From: an uncultured Eubacteriales bacterium
GTDB taxonomy: Bacteria > Bacillota > Clostridia > Christensenellales > CAG-138
DNA length: 64,000 nt
Direction: 5' to 3'
Assembly (NCBI GenBank): GCA_902801845.1
Contig: CADCJW010000005.1
Span: 62,001 to 126,000 of the forward strand
The stretch's first letter is position 1; every line of letters starts with the position of its first letter. Shown here one piece after another: positions 28,757 to 37,546 of the stretch. The notes under the pieces were generated by a model. It made no database searches and had not been told where the DNA came from. It was given only the letters and a program-made list of their open reading frames with translations. The position numbers were made by a program, and so were the translations under genes.

Positions 28757-30187
28757 CTATTGCCTCTTCTGCCCTTTTATCAGGTTTTTGTAGAGGCGGA
28801 CGGCGCCGGGGAGGCAGTTGTACTCGATGTTCTCGTTGGGGGCGTGCATGCCGGCCATCTGCTCCGGGCCGTAGATCACGGGGGCGAAGCGGACGCAGCT
28901 GGGGCAGATCGCCTGATAGAACCGGGCGTCGGTGGCGCCGGTCATCACGTAGGGCACGGCGGGCAGACCGGGGAATGTGGCGGCAATAGCGGCCTCCACA
29001 GCCCGGAAGGCCTCGCCCTGGATGTCCACGGGTTCCGTATAGTCGTTGCTGCTGACCACTGTCATCTCCAGATCGTGCTTCTTTGCCAGCTTCTCCAGGA
29101 TAGAGAGGGTCTTCTCCAGGCCCTGGTGGGGGATCAGGCGAATGTTGGCACCCACGGTGGCGGAGCGGGGCAGCACGTTGAAGGCCTCCGAGCCGGAGGA
29201 CATGGTGAAGGCCACGGTGGTCCTCAGCATGGCGGCGGCGGTGGGACTGATGGCGGGCAGGGCCAGCTTCAAAACGGGCCCGAAGAGCCACAGGTTTCCC
29301 AGCACCAGCTTCAGGGGGAAGGAGCCATAGGGCGCCAGGCGCGTGAACATGGCGGAGACCTCCGGCAGGAGCTTCCTTTTGAAGGGGTACCCGTTCACGT
29401 CCTTTACAAAGGCGGACAGCCGGTCGATGGGGGCGTTTTTCGGGGGCGCGCTGGCGTGGCCGCCCTTGCCCCGGGCGGTGAAGGTCACGTCGGCGCAGCC
29501 CTTTTCGAACACGCCCATCATGGCGAAGTTCCCGGGGATGCCTCCGATGGGCTCCCGGATGATGCCGCCGCCTTCGTCCACCACCAGGAACAGGTCCACG
29601 CCCCGGCGGCGGATCTCCTCCACCAGCTTGGGACAGCCGTCGCCGCCCCACTCCTCCGTGCAGGAGGAGGACAGGTACACATCGCAGTCCGGAGTGTAGC
29701 CCTCACGGAGGAGCTCCTCCACCGCCTGGAGAAAGGCCATAACGGAGCACTTGGTGTCGGCGGTGCCCCGGCCCCAGACCTTGCCGTCCTCGATGACGCC
29801 GGAGAAAGGCGGATGCTTCCACTCGCCCCCGGCGGGGACCACGTCCTGGTGGCTCATGAGCAGGATGGGCTTTTCCCGGCTCTTGCCCCGCCAGTAGTAC
29901 AGGAGGTTCCCGTCGATGTCCGTGACCTCCAGCTTTTCGTGGACCAGGGGGAAGAGCTCCCTGAGGACCCGGTGGAAGGCTTCGAACCGGTCCGGGTCGT
30001 TCTGGCCCTCGAAGGAGGTGGTGTCGCACTGGACCATTTTGGAGAGCTTCTCCGCAAGAGGCAGGGAGACCGCCTCCGGCTCGTCGGCCACGTAGGTGCT
30101 TTTCAGGTTGGGGGTCAAAACCGTCCGGATAAGGGCGATGAGCAACAGCAGGACGAGAACGCCCAGGAGGATGCCAACGTACAGCAT
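28757..30187 (-). CDS. M20-family metallopeptidase, membrane-anchored (carboxypeptidase S-like)
   Basis: The 476-residue protein has an N-terminal membrane helix (YVGILLGVLVLLLLIALI) and an M20 catalytic domain. Zinc ligands appear in LMSHQDVVPAG (His), WGRGTADTK (bridging Asp), SCTEEWGGDG (catalytic and metal Glu pair), LVVDEGGG and the final GMHAPNENI (His). The dimerisation insert contains GKGGHASAPPKNAPIDRL. It should release amino acids from dipeptides or N-acyl amino acids. It begins 1 base after the preceding membrane-protein gene, so three genes form an operon. Confidence 0.9.
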   Translation of the reverse strand: MLYVGILLGVLVLLLLIALIRTVLTPNLKSTYVADEPEAVSLPLAEKLSKMVQCDTTSFEGQNDPDRFEAFHRVLRELFPLVHEKLEVTDIDGNLLYYWRGKSREKPILLMSHQDVVPAGGEWKHPPFSGVIEDGKVWGRGTADTKCSVMAFLQAVEELLREGYTPDCDVYLSSSCTEEWGGDGCPKLVEEIRRRGVDLFLVVDEGGGIIREPIGGIPGNFAMMGVFEKGCADVTFTARGKGGHASAPPKNAPIDRLSAFVKDVNGYPFKRKLLPEVSAMFTRLAPYGSFPLKLVLGNLWLFGPVLKLALPAISPTAAAMLRTTVAFTMSSGSEAFNVLPRSATVGANIRLIPHQGLEKTLSILEKLAKKHDLEMTVVSSNDYTEPVDIQGEAFRAVEAAIAATFPGLPAVPYVMTGATDARFYQAICPSCVRFAPVIYGPEQMAGMHAPNENIEYNCLPGAVRLYKNLIKGQKRQ

Positions 30188-30188
30188 A

Positions 30189-30875
30189 TCAGTTTCCCTT
30201 TCTCTGCTTCCGGTAGAGGAGCCAGGCGATGCCGATGGCCAAGGCGCCGGAGGGGATGATCATCATGCTGGTGGATTCGATGAGCTTCGGCACCAGGATG
30301 AACAGCAGGCTCATGAACACCAGGGGCAGCACCGCCACGTTCATATGGCGGCGGTAATACTTGTAGGCCATGGCGCCGAAGAGGGCGGGGACCACGTTGG
30401 AGAAGGCGGGCTGCAGGGCCTCGCTTTGGAGGATGGGCTGCAGCGGAGTGAGCAGGAGCACGCCCGCCGCCAGCACCAAAATCGTCACCAGGGACGAGGT
30501 GGCGATGGAGAGGGTGGAGATGATCTCGTTCTCCGGAGTGCCGGTCTTGGCGCCCACGATGTCCCGGGCGTTCACGGCGCAGGGGATCTTCATGTTGATA
30601 AGGTTGCCGGTGATGAAGGCCAGATACCCGCCGCCGGCGCCCAGCATGGGGGTGTAGATCAAAAACTCCACCACGCTGCTGACGGTCCAGACCAGGCCCA
30701 CGGACAAAAAGGCTTTCGCCACGGCGGAGATGTCCGGCAGGGCGCCCAGGTAGGTGCCGATGAGAAAGGGCGCGCCCACCAACATGACGAGGGTGATGAC
30801 GGTGCAGATGCGGCCGATGCGGTGGGTGCCGCGGGTGTAGGCGGCCCAGCTTTCGTTGACTTGCTTCGTTTCCAT
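30189..30875 (-). CDS. multi-spanning membrane protein, partner of DUF5058 protein
   Basis: The 228-residue protein has about six hydrophobic segments, for example ICTVITLVMLVGAPFLIGTYLG, FLSVGLVWTVSSVVEFLIY and ILVLAAGVLLLTPLQPIL. A conserved-looking loop reads NLINMKIPCAVNARDIVGA. GGAGGGG lies upstream of the start, and it is 13 bases after the DUF5058-like gene. Two small membrane proteins of similar size next to a peptidase suggest a two-subunit transporter for the peptidase's product or substrate. That is inference from context; I know of no characterised member. Confidence 0.6.
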   Translation of the reverse strand: METKQVNESWAAYTRGTHRIGRICTVITLVMLVGAPFLIGTYLGALPDISAVAKAFLSVGLVWTVSSVVEFLIYTPMLGAGGGYLAFITGNLINMKIPCAVNARDIVGAKTGTPENEIISTLSIATSSLVTILVLAAGVLLLTPLQPILQSEALQPAFSNVVPALFGAMAYKYYRRHMNVAVLPLVFMSLLFILVPKLIESTSMMIIPSGALAIGIAWLLYRKQRKGN

Positions 30876-30888
30876 TCCACTCCCCTCC

Positions 30889-31641
30889 TTACTTCACCAG
30901 CAGGCCGATGAGCACCGCCGCGGCCATGCCCACGATCATGCTGCCGGCCACGGAGAAGCTTTCCACCCAGGCCTTTTGCTTTTTCTCGGCGAGATACACG
31001 AACCCGGCCATGACCAGGGCGCTCACCGCCGCCACGGCGATGGGCGTCCAGTCGCCGGTGCAGGTGAAGCGGCCGTTTCCGGAGACGAAGCCGCCGATAT
31101 AGCTGCCCATGTAGGCGGAGACCAGGCCGATGAACATGGCGGTCATGGCCAGATCCCCGAAGCCGCCGCCCGCTTTCTCTTTGGAGACGGTGAGCTTTTG
31201 GGTGTATTTTTTGTTGAAGAACACGGAGAGGATCATGCCCCACATGATGCAGATGCTCATGAGCAGGGCGATGGTGGCGAAGCTGCCCGAGGTCATCTTG
31301 GCCGCGGACAGGGTGCCCATGCCCACCTGCTCCGCCGCCGCCTGGGCCACCTGGGTCTCGTAATGGAGGGCGCCGATGACCGATAGGCGCAGCCAAGGCC
31401 AGGGGATGCCCAGGCTCCCGGAGAGGGCGATGACGCCCAGGAGGATGCCTACGCTGGGCAGGAGGGAGAAGGTGGCGCTGGATGTGACGGCACGCTTCAT
31501 CGCCCCCTTGTCCATGCCCAGGGCGACGCCGGCACGCCAGGCGCGGACGAGGAAGATCACGCAGAGGACCGCCACGAAGGCGATGATCCCGCCGCAGATC
31601 AGGTAGATGGGCGGGGCGTTGAGTTGGGTGAGGATGGACAT
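30889..31641 (-). CDS. DUF5058-like membrane protein
   Basis: The 250-residue protein has roughly seven hydrophobic segments (IYLICGGIIAFVAVLCVIFLVRA near the N-terminus, MSICIMWGMILSVFF, LAMTAMFIGLVSAYMGSYIGGFVSG). It also has a conserved-looking SSATFSLLPSVGILLGVIAL motif. GGAGG precedes the ATG by five bases. The pattern fits DUF5058, found in Clostridia together with a second membrane protein and often an amidohydrolase or M20 peptidase, as here. A transport role is probable and the substrate unknown. Confidence 0.6.
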   Translation of the reverse strand: MSILTQLNAPPIYLICGGIIAFVAVLCVIFLVRAWRAGVALGMDKGAMKRAVTSSATFSLLPSVGILLGVIALSGSLGIPWPWLRLSVIGALHYETQVAQAAAEQVGMGTLSAAKMTSGSFATIALLMSICIMWGMILSVFFNKKYTQKLTVSKEKAGGGFGDLAMTAMFIGLVSAYMGSYIGGFVSGNGRFTCTGDWTPIAVAAVSALVMAGFVYLAEKKQKAWVESFSVAGSMIVGMAAAVLIGLLVK

Positions 31642-31770
31642 GGGGACCTCCTTTTATTTTGTCGCTTTTTCTCTTTAGACAAAGGAGAAAAAGCGGCGGA
31701 AAAAGAGAAACTTAAGATGATAACAGGAATAGAGAGGACAGTTTGTTCCATTCTTAAAGTTCTTTTTGGT

Positions 31771-31792
31771 CCTTTTTCTTTCAAGAAAAAGG
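31771..31792. terminator. A/T-rich hairpin terminator
   Basis: CCTTTTTCTT (31771-31780) pairs with AAGAAAAAGG (31783-31792) around a 2-base centre. It lies just after the racemase gene on the minus strand, and runs of T on either side allow termination. Confidence 0.5.
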
Positions 31793-31814
31793 ATCTGGCT
31801 TTCAAAAAACACCT

Positions 31815-32519
31815 CTACTCCCCTTTCAATTGGCCGCCTGCCATCTCGACGGCCGCGCGGGCCAGGAGCTTCGTAGGGTCGATGAAGGGTACGCGGCCTC
31901 CGTCGTGAAAGACCAGGGGAAGCTCCGTACAGGCCAACAAAAAGGCCTGGGCCCCCTGCCCCTCCAGGTCGACCAGCTCGGGATAGAGCCGCTCCGGATG
32001 GGGGGTACGGCCCGCCTTGATCTCGTCGTAGATGAGAAACATCAGGTTGTCGACGCCCACCTTCGTGGGATGGAGCAGGCGAACGCCCTCCTTTTCAAAG
32101 TAGGGCTCATAGATCTGGGCGCGGACGGTGCCCGCCGTGGACAGCAGCCCCACGCAGCCAAATCCCCGTTCGGCACAATACCGGGCGGAGATCTCGGGCA
32201 TGTTCAGGACCGGCACCTCCACCGCCGCCTGCACGCCCCCATGGAAGTAATGAGCGGTGTTGCAGGGGATGACAAGCAGGTCCGCCCCCTGCTCCACCAA
32301 CCGGCGAGCGCTCTCCACCATGGGCGCGAGGGGCGCGTCGCTCCCCGCCAGGATGCAGGCGGTGCGATCCGGGATGTCCGTGTTGTTGTCGATGAGCACG
32401 TGCAAATGCTCCTGATCGGTTTTGGCCGCAGTGTTCTCCACGATCTTGGTGAACAAATCCGCCGTGGCCATGGGCCCCATGCCCCCGATGATGCCGATGA
32501 CTTTTCTGCCGTGTATCAA
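31815..32519 (-). CDS. aspartate/glutamate racemase family protein
   Basis: It starts at TTG 32519-32517, seven bases from AGGAGG. The 234-residue protein opens GRKVIGIIGGMGPMATADLF and has IDNNTDIPDRTA, the two catalytic cysteine motifs LLVIPCNTAHYFH (Cys about 84) and FLLACTELPLVF (Cys about 196), each in its usual CNT/CTE context. It should interconvert L- and D-aspartate or a related acidic amino acid. It stands alone between the membrane-protein operon and the TPM/zinc-ribbon pair. Confidence 0.9.
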   Translation of the reverse strand: MIHGRKVIGIIGGMGPMATADLFTKIVENTAAKTDQEHLHVLIDNNTDIPDRTACILAGSDAPLAPMVESARRLVEQGADLLVIPCNTAHYFHGGVQAAVEVPVLNMPEISARYCAERGFGCVGLLSTAGTVRAQIYEPYFEKEGVRLLHPTKVGVDNLMFLIYDEIKAGRTPHPERLYPELVDLEGQGAQAFLLACTELPLVFHDGGRVPFIDPTKLLARAAVEMAGGQLKGE

Positions 32520-32552
32520 GCGAATGCCTCCTATGGGCTGATTTATCTCGAT

Positions 32553-33362
32553 TTAGAACCGGTGCCCCCCGCCGCCGCCGGAGAACCCGCCGCCACCGCC
32601 GGAGGAGTGGCCACCGCCGCCGCCACCGGACCGGCCGCCGCCGGAGGAGCTGCTCTCCACATGCTTGGTCTTGCGCTGGCTCAGCATGGTCAGCGCCACG
32701 CCGGCCACGGCTCCCGCCCGGGCGACGGAGCTGGTGGCGTTCACGACCACCTTCACGTTGAGGGCGTTCTCCGGGGCGATCTTCTTGCGCCGCTGAAGGC
32801 TCATGAGCCCAAAGTTGCCCAGAAGCGCCAAGCAGACCGCCAAAAAGGCGTTGGTCACGTACCGGAAGGGCGCAGCGATCCGCTGCCCCACCAAAAGCCG
32901 GGTCACCTGCTCGAAGGCCTTGGACGCGCAGGAGAGATAGTCCCCCTTGGAAGCGTAAGTGTAGATGTTGTCGGTGATCTCGTTGCAGCGGGTCCGGTTG
33001 ACGGTCTTATAGACCGCCCCGTCCGCGATGAGCTGGATGTAGCGGTTGCTCATGTCGATGAGCAGCAGCGCTCCGGAGGTATCGCCGAAGAACTCCAAAA
33101 ACTTCTGCTCGGCATACCGCTCCGCCGTGGTGGGGTTGTTCAACGTGGTCACCAGCGCCGCGTTCCCGTAGGGCAGCACCTGCTCCATGACCTGCCGCAG
33201 GGACGCTTCCTCGGCCTCGGTGAGCAGCTCCGCCCCGTCCTCGATGACGACCCGATAGATGCTCTCCCCCGTCTCCTCCGCCGCCAGGGCCGGAAGGGGC
33301 AGCGCCATCATCAGCGCCGCCAACGCCAGCAGCGCCGCGAAAAACCGTTTACGACCTTGCAT
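32553..33362 (-). CDS. TPM-domain secreted/membrane protein with Gly-rich tail
   Basis: The start is set at the ATG at 33360-33362, with GAGAGAGG nine bases upstream. The 269-residue product has a signal peptide (FFAALLALAALMMALPLPALAAEE), a TPM domain (VIEDGAELLTEAEEASLRQVMEQVLPYGNAALVTT, LLLIDMSNRYIQLIADG), one membrane segment (NAFLAVCLALLGNFGLM) and a tail of SGGGGGGHSSGGGGG type. TPM proteins have been linked to phosphatase activity and membrane-complex repair. The start overlaps the end of the zinc-ribbon gene, so the two are translated together. Confidence 0.85.
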   Translation of the reverse strand: MQGRKRFFAALLALAALMMALPLPALAAEETGESIYRVVIEDGAELLTEAEEASLRQVMEQVLPYGNAALVTTLNNPTTAERYAEQKFLEFFGDTSGALLLIDMSNRYIQLIADGAVYKTVNRTRCNEITDNIYTYASKGDYLSCASKAFEQVTRLLVGQRIAAPFRYVTNAFLAVCLALLGNFGLMSLQRRKKIAPENALNVKVVVNATSSVARAGAVAGVALTMLSQRKTKHVESSSSGGGRSGGGGGGHSSGGGGGFSGGGGGHRF

Positions 33363-34926
33363 TGTTGGCACCCTCTCTCGTGAAGAAATTGGGGACCGGC
33401 CGGGTGGCCAGGTCGTTGTATCGGCCGATGGTGAACAGGGCGTTGATCAAAATCCCCGCCAGGCACCCGGCGGCCAGGCCATAATACCAGGCGTCGTTGG
33501 GGAAGATCTCTGGATTCAATCCCACGTAGCACCCAAAGAGCAGGATGGCGGGCGCGATCAGAGCGGCCAGCATACCCGACTTGTGGCGCATGCCCGCGGC
33601 GTTGCGAAGCAGCTGCACGCTCAACACGATCTGCCCGATCAACGCAAGGAAAAACACAGGGCCTACGGTACCTCCGCTGCCAGTGGTGGTGCTGAAGGCA
33701 AGGAGGACCATGATGACGTAATACCCCAACAGAAATCCGCTGCCCAGGCAGGAGATGCCCTTCGGTTTGGGCTTCGCCTTTTTCTCTCCGGACATGTTCC
33801 CATAATCGTAGAGGTGCTGCTCCTGGAGCCGGATCTGCTTCAGCTCCCCGTTGAGGATCCGCCCGGACACCACCAGCAGCACGGCGCACAGGGCCGCCAT
33901 GGTCATGGGCTGGATAAAGGCGGGCAGGATGCTCAGCACCAGGAACAGCGCCACCGCCGCGATGGCGGAATAGAGGAAAAAGGTTTTCAGGTCTACGGGC
34001 AGGTCCATGAAGATCTTCCCCGACTGACCGTTCATGACGGAGTAGGCAACCCGATCCTTCTTGCGCCAGGTAAGGAACCACACCGGGAACAGGGACACCC
34101 GCTCCCCCGTGGCCTTGGCGCCGATGGTCTCGATCCGCTTCTCCTTGCCGACGGGCAGCGACACGCTCACCTTCCCGGCCTTGTGCTGGATGTTCTCAAA
34201 GACCTTGTCCGCCGCCTGCTCCACGGCAAGGGACCGATAGATCTGCGGATCGGCGGTCACCTTGTCCGCATAGAACCCAGCGAGATACGCTTCGTCGAAA
34301 TCCTTGGACCCGCCCTGATCGAAGGGCGCGATCTGAGCCGCCAAGGTATCGTCGAAGGCGGCGGAAGCGTCGTACACGGCCCCCTCCACCTGGCCGCCGA
34401 TCTGGGCGTCCACGTCATAGGTCTCATGGTAGTCGTACCGGCCCTCGGTATAGGTCCGATGTCCCCGGAAGCGCATATCCCGGCGGGGGATCTCCACGTC
34501 GATGCCCCAATAGGGCAGGTACACGCCCCGGAAGCCCTCCAGGAAGCTGGCGTTCTTCAGCTCCTTGGGTACGTAGAGGACCTTCTTCACCGCGGCCTCG
34601 TAGGCCTGGATGGCGTCCTGCTTGGTCTTTCTAAAGGGGATGATCCGCTTGGGCCGGATGGTCTCGGCCTGCTTTTGCTGAAGCATGGCCTCTCCGCCGC
34701 AGTAAGAGCAGTAGGCCACGGTCTGCTCCTCTGGCGCGGTCAGCTCCGCCCCGCAGTTCTTGCAGCGGTACATGCTCACGCTGTAGTTGTCGTTCACGTA
34801 CTCGGCGGCGTTGTTCAGCCGGTACTCGTGCACCGTGCAGGAGGTTTCGCAATAGGGGCAAATCAGCTTTTGCTTGCCCACATCGAAGACCATCCTGCCG
34901 CTGCAGCTGGGACATTTAATACCCAA
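33349..34926 (-). CDS. zinc-ribbon membrane protein, TPM partner
   Basis: It starts at TTG 34926-34924 (AGGTGG six bases upstream), giving IKCPSCSGRMVFDVGKQKLI as the true N-terminus; the longer frame lacks any start signal. The 525-residue protein has two zinc ribbons (CPSC/CPYC and CKNC/CSYC, residues 4-80) and a large soluble beta-rich region (ASFLEGFRGVYLPYWGIDVE, KTFFLYS near its end). About five membrane helices at the C-terminus include FFLYSAIAAVALFLVLSILPAF and a GFLLGYYVIMVLLAF segment. It is coupled to the TPM gene by a 14-base overlap. Together they probably form a membrane complex of unknown task. Confidence 0.75.
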   Translation of the reverse strand: MGIKCPSCSGRMVFDVGKQKLICPYCETSCTVHEYRLNNAAEYVNDNYSVSMYRCKNCGAELTAPEEQTVAYCSYCGGEAMLQQKQAETIRPKRIIPFRKTKQDAIQAYEAAVKKVLYVPKELKNASFLEGFRGVYLPYWGIDVEIPRRDMRFRGHRTYTEGRYDYHETYDVDAQIGGQVEGAVYDASAAFDDTLAAQIAPFDQGGSKDFDEAYLAGFYADKVTADPQIYRSLAVEQAADKVFENIQHKAGKVSVSLPVGKEKRIETIGAKATGERVSLFPVWFLTWRKKDRVAYSVMNGQSGKIFMDLPVDLKTFFLYSAIAAVALFLVLSILPAFIQPMTMAALCAVLLVVSGRILNGELKQIRLQEQHLYDYGNMSGEKKAKPKPKGISCLGSGFLLGYYVIMVLLAFSTTTGSGGTVGPVFFLALIGQIVLSVQLLRNAAGMRHKSGMLAALIAPAILLFGCYVGLNPEIFPNDAWYYGLAAGCLAGILINALFTIGRYNDLATRPVPNFFTREGANNARS

Positions 34927-35218
34927 GGAAAGCCACCTCGCTTTCTTCCCAGAATATACTATAGAATACCACGGCGTCCGCCGCAGCGTCAATAAAAAAG
35001 CATTATCCCAGGCCGTAAAGAGCATCCGCAGAGAAAAAGAAGAGTGAATACATTTTCATTATATATCTTCGAAGAGATGGCGAGAAACAACGGTTTCTTC
35101 CCGCATCCAGCCGAATCGTCAGTTGACTTTGAGTGGCTTCAAAATTTCTGCATAAATAGTGAACAAAATTGCGCGTGCAACGGCAGTTTTGTTTATGGGG
35201 AAACGGAAAGGAGGGTCC
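34927..35218. other. intergenic region between divergent genes
   Basis: This 292-base AT-rich gap separates the zinc-ribbon gene from the opp operon. I see no gene or RNA with good support. A TTGACT at about 35123 is a possible -35 for opp, but no matching -10 at the right distance is clear. Confidence 0.5.
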
Positions 35219-36160
35219 ATGGGCACATATATCCTGAAGCGAATCATAGGCTCCATACTCATCTTGCTTCTCATCATGGTCGTCACGTTCATGCTGATGA
35301 ACGCTATCCCCGGCAGCCCGTTCCTGACGGAGAAGTCCACACCGGAGCAGATCGCCATGGCAGAGGCGAAATATGGCCTGGATAAGCCGCTGTATGTCCA
35401 ACTTTGGAATTACATCAAAAACTACCTCCACGGGGATTTGGGAACGTCCCTGAAGATGCAGGAGGGGACCCCGGTGAAGAACATCATCTTCCATCAGGGG
35501 AAGTTCGCCCTGTCCATCAAGCTGGGCCTGCTCGCCCTGCTGGTGGCGGTGTGCCTGGGCATCCCCCTGGGATGTCTCGCCGCGTTCTATCGAGGCTCCT
35601 GGCTGGATGGGCTGCTGCGGGTGGTGACCACCATCGGTGTGGCCATACCCACCTTCGTGCTGGCGGCATTGCTGCTGGTGGTGTTCTCCGTGAAGCTCAA
35701 GTGGATGCCCACCCTGAGCGGCAGCCTCACGGACGCCAAGAGCTATATCCTGCCGGTCATCAGCCTTTCTTCCTATTACACCTGTTACATCGCCAAGCTC
35801 ATGCGCACCAGCATGCTGGACGCCATCAACCAGGACTATATCCGCACCGCCCGTGCCAAGGGCGTCAAAACCAAGGCTCTGGTCCTGAAGCACGCCCTTA
35901 GAAACTCCCTCATCCCCGTGGTGACCTATCTCGGGCCCGTGACCGCCGGCATCATCACCGGCAGCTTCGTGGTGGAGTCCACCTTCTCGGTGCCGGGCCT
36001 TGGAAAGTACTTCGTGCAGTGCGTCATGAGCCGTGATTACCCCGTCATCATGGCCACCACCGTGGTCCTGTCCGCTCTGGTCATCTTCGCCATGCTGGTG
36101 GTGGATATCGCCTATAAGATCGTGGATCCGCGGATCACGCTGACCACCAAGGAGGATTGA
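35219..36160 (+). CDS. oppB: oligopeptide ABC transporter permease OppB
   Basis: The start is set at 35219, where GGAGGG stands upstream. The 313-residue inner-membrane subunit begins GTYILKRIIGSILILLLIMV and has six membrane helices, with the permease coupling loop DYIRTARAKGVKTKALVLKHALRNSLIPVVT (EAA motif) that docks on the ATPases. FVVESTFSVPGLGKYFV is also typical of OppB. First gene of a five-gene operon. Confidence 0.95.
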   Translation: MGTYILKRIIGSILILLLIMVVTFMLMNAIPGSPFLTEKSTPEQIAMAEAKYGLDKPLYVQLWNYIKNYLHGDLGTSLKMQEGTPVKNIIFHQGKFALSIKLGLLALLVAVCLGIPLGCLAAFYRGSWLDGLLRVVTTIGVAIPTFVLAALLLVVFSVKLKWMPTLSGSLTDAKSYILPVISLSSYYTCYIAKLMRTSMLDAINQDYIRTARAKGVKTKALVLKHALRNSLIPVVTYLGPVTAGIITGSFVVESTFSVPGLGKYFVQCVMSRDYPVIMATTVVLSALVIFAMLVVDIAYKIVDPRITLTTKED

Positions 36161-36163
36161 TCC

Positions 36164-37534
36164 ATGAAGAATACGTTCGCCAAGATCAGTCCCTTCCAGG
36201 TGGACCCGGAGAAGATCATGGAGACCTTCGACATCCGGGACGACGACTTCTCCTCGGCCTCCAGCCAGGAGAAGGAATCCATGGTGGAGATGCACAAGTC
36301 CATCTCCTTCTGGCAGGACGCCTGGCGCCGGTTCCGTGCCAACACCGTGTCCATGGTCGCCCTGTTCGTGTTCCTGCTCTGTCTGTTCTTCGCCTTCATA
36401 GGTCCCAAGTTCATCCCCTACACCTACGGGGATCAGTACCGGACCGCTCAGAAGCTGGGGCCCTTCGAATACTCCAAGAGCGAGGATATCGTCCGCTCCA
36501 TTCAGGACAGCGCGGACGCGTTCTACGCCACCGCCCTGCGGCCCGGCAGCCTGACGGCCATCAGCAAGGGCAGCTATTACATCCAATACGGCGGCAAGAC
36601 CTACGCTTTCACCATGAAGAAGGGAGCCGAAAAGTGCATCCTGCTGCTGAAGCAGAACGATCCGGAACCCCTGCAGCTGGTGAGCGAAAAGGATATCAAG
36701 GACGGAGCCTACACCAAGTATACGGCCATCGAGTTCACGGATACGCCGGAGGAGGACGCCAAGGAGCTGAAGCTGATCAAGCGGGTCTTCCCCCACGTCT
36801 TCGGCACCGACTCCCAGGGCCGTGACATCATGGCGCGCACCATGTACGGCGCCCGGGTGTCCATCATCATCGGCATCATGGCCGCGTTGATCGTGCTCAT
36901 CATCGGCTCCATCTACGGGGCCATCTCGGGCCTTTGCGGCGGGGTCGTGGACTTTGTCATGATGCGTATTGTGGAGCTCATTTACTCCGTGCCTGAGGTG
37001 CTGATCGTGCTGCTGCTGCAGGTGGTGCTGAAGGAGCCCCTGCAGGCCTGGTTCCAGGCCCACTCCGCCACCTCCGCCTTCGTGAAGGCCATGTCGGATC
37101 TGGGCGCGGGCATCGTCAGCATCTTCATCACCTTCGCCGTGCTCTACTGGGTCACCATGGCCCGGATCATCCGGGGCCAGGTGCTCCAGCTCAAGAAGCA
37201 GGAGTACGTGACCGCGGCCACGGCCCTGGGCGCCTCCAACGCCCGGATCATCCGCAAGCACCTGCTGCCCAACTGCATCGGGCCGCTGGTGATCACCACC
37301 TGTTTGCAGATCCCGTCGGCCATCTTCCTGGAATCCTTCCTGTCCTTCCTGGGCCTGGGCGTGTCGGCGCCCATGGCCAGCTTGGGCTCGCTGTGCTCCG
37401 ACGCATTGGAGACCATCTCCCTGTACCCCTACCGGCTGGTGTTCCCGGCCATCGTGCTCACCATCATCGTGCTGACGCTGAACCTGGTGGGCGACGGCCT
37501 CAGAGACGCACTGGACCCCCGGTTGAAAAAGTAA
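36164..37534 (+). CDS. oppC: oligopeptide ABC transporter permease OppC, with large periplasmic-side insert
   Basis: The 456-residue protein is longer than usual OppC (about 300). Residues 1-60 are a polar cytoplasmic extension. After the first membrane helix (TVSMVALFVFLLCLFFAFIG) comes an insert of roughly 120 residues (PYTYGDQYRTAQKLGPFEYS to FTDTPEEDAKELKLIKRVFP). The remaining permease domain contains HVFGTDSQGRDIMARTMYGARVSI and the coupling loop LKKQEYVTAATALGASNARIIRKHLLPNCIGPLVI. It pairs with OppB, 3 bases upstream. Extended OppC proteins of this kind occur in Clostridia. Confidence 0.93.
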   Translation: MKNTFAKISPFQVDPEKIMETFDIRDDDFSSASSQEKESMVEMHKSISFWQDAWRRFRANTVSMVALFVFLLCLFFAFIGPKFIPYTYGDQYRTAQKLGPFEYSKSEDIVRSIQDSADAFYATALRPGSLTAISKGSYYIQYGGKTYAFTMKKGAEKCILLLKQNDPEPLQLVSEKDIKDGAYTKYTAIEFTDTPEEDAKELKLIKRVFPHVFGTDSQGRDIMARTMYGARVSIIIGIMAALIVLIIGSIYGAISGLCGGVVDFVMMRIVELIYSVPEVLIVLLLQVVLKEPLQAWFQAHSATSAFVKAMSDLGAGIVSIFITFAVLYWVTMARIIRGQVLQLKKQEYVTAATALGASNARIIRKHLLPNCIGPLVITTCLQIPSAIFLESFLSFLGLGVSAPMASLGSLCSDALETISLYPYRLVFPAIVLTIIVLTLNLVGDGLRDALDPRLKK

Positions 37535-37546
37535 AGGAGGAGCCGT

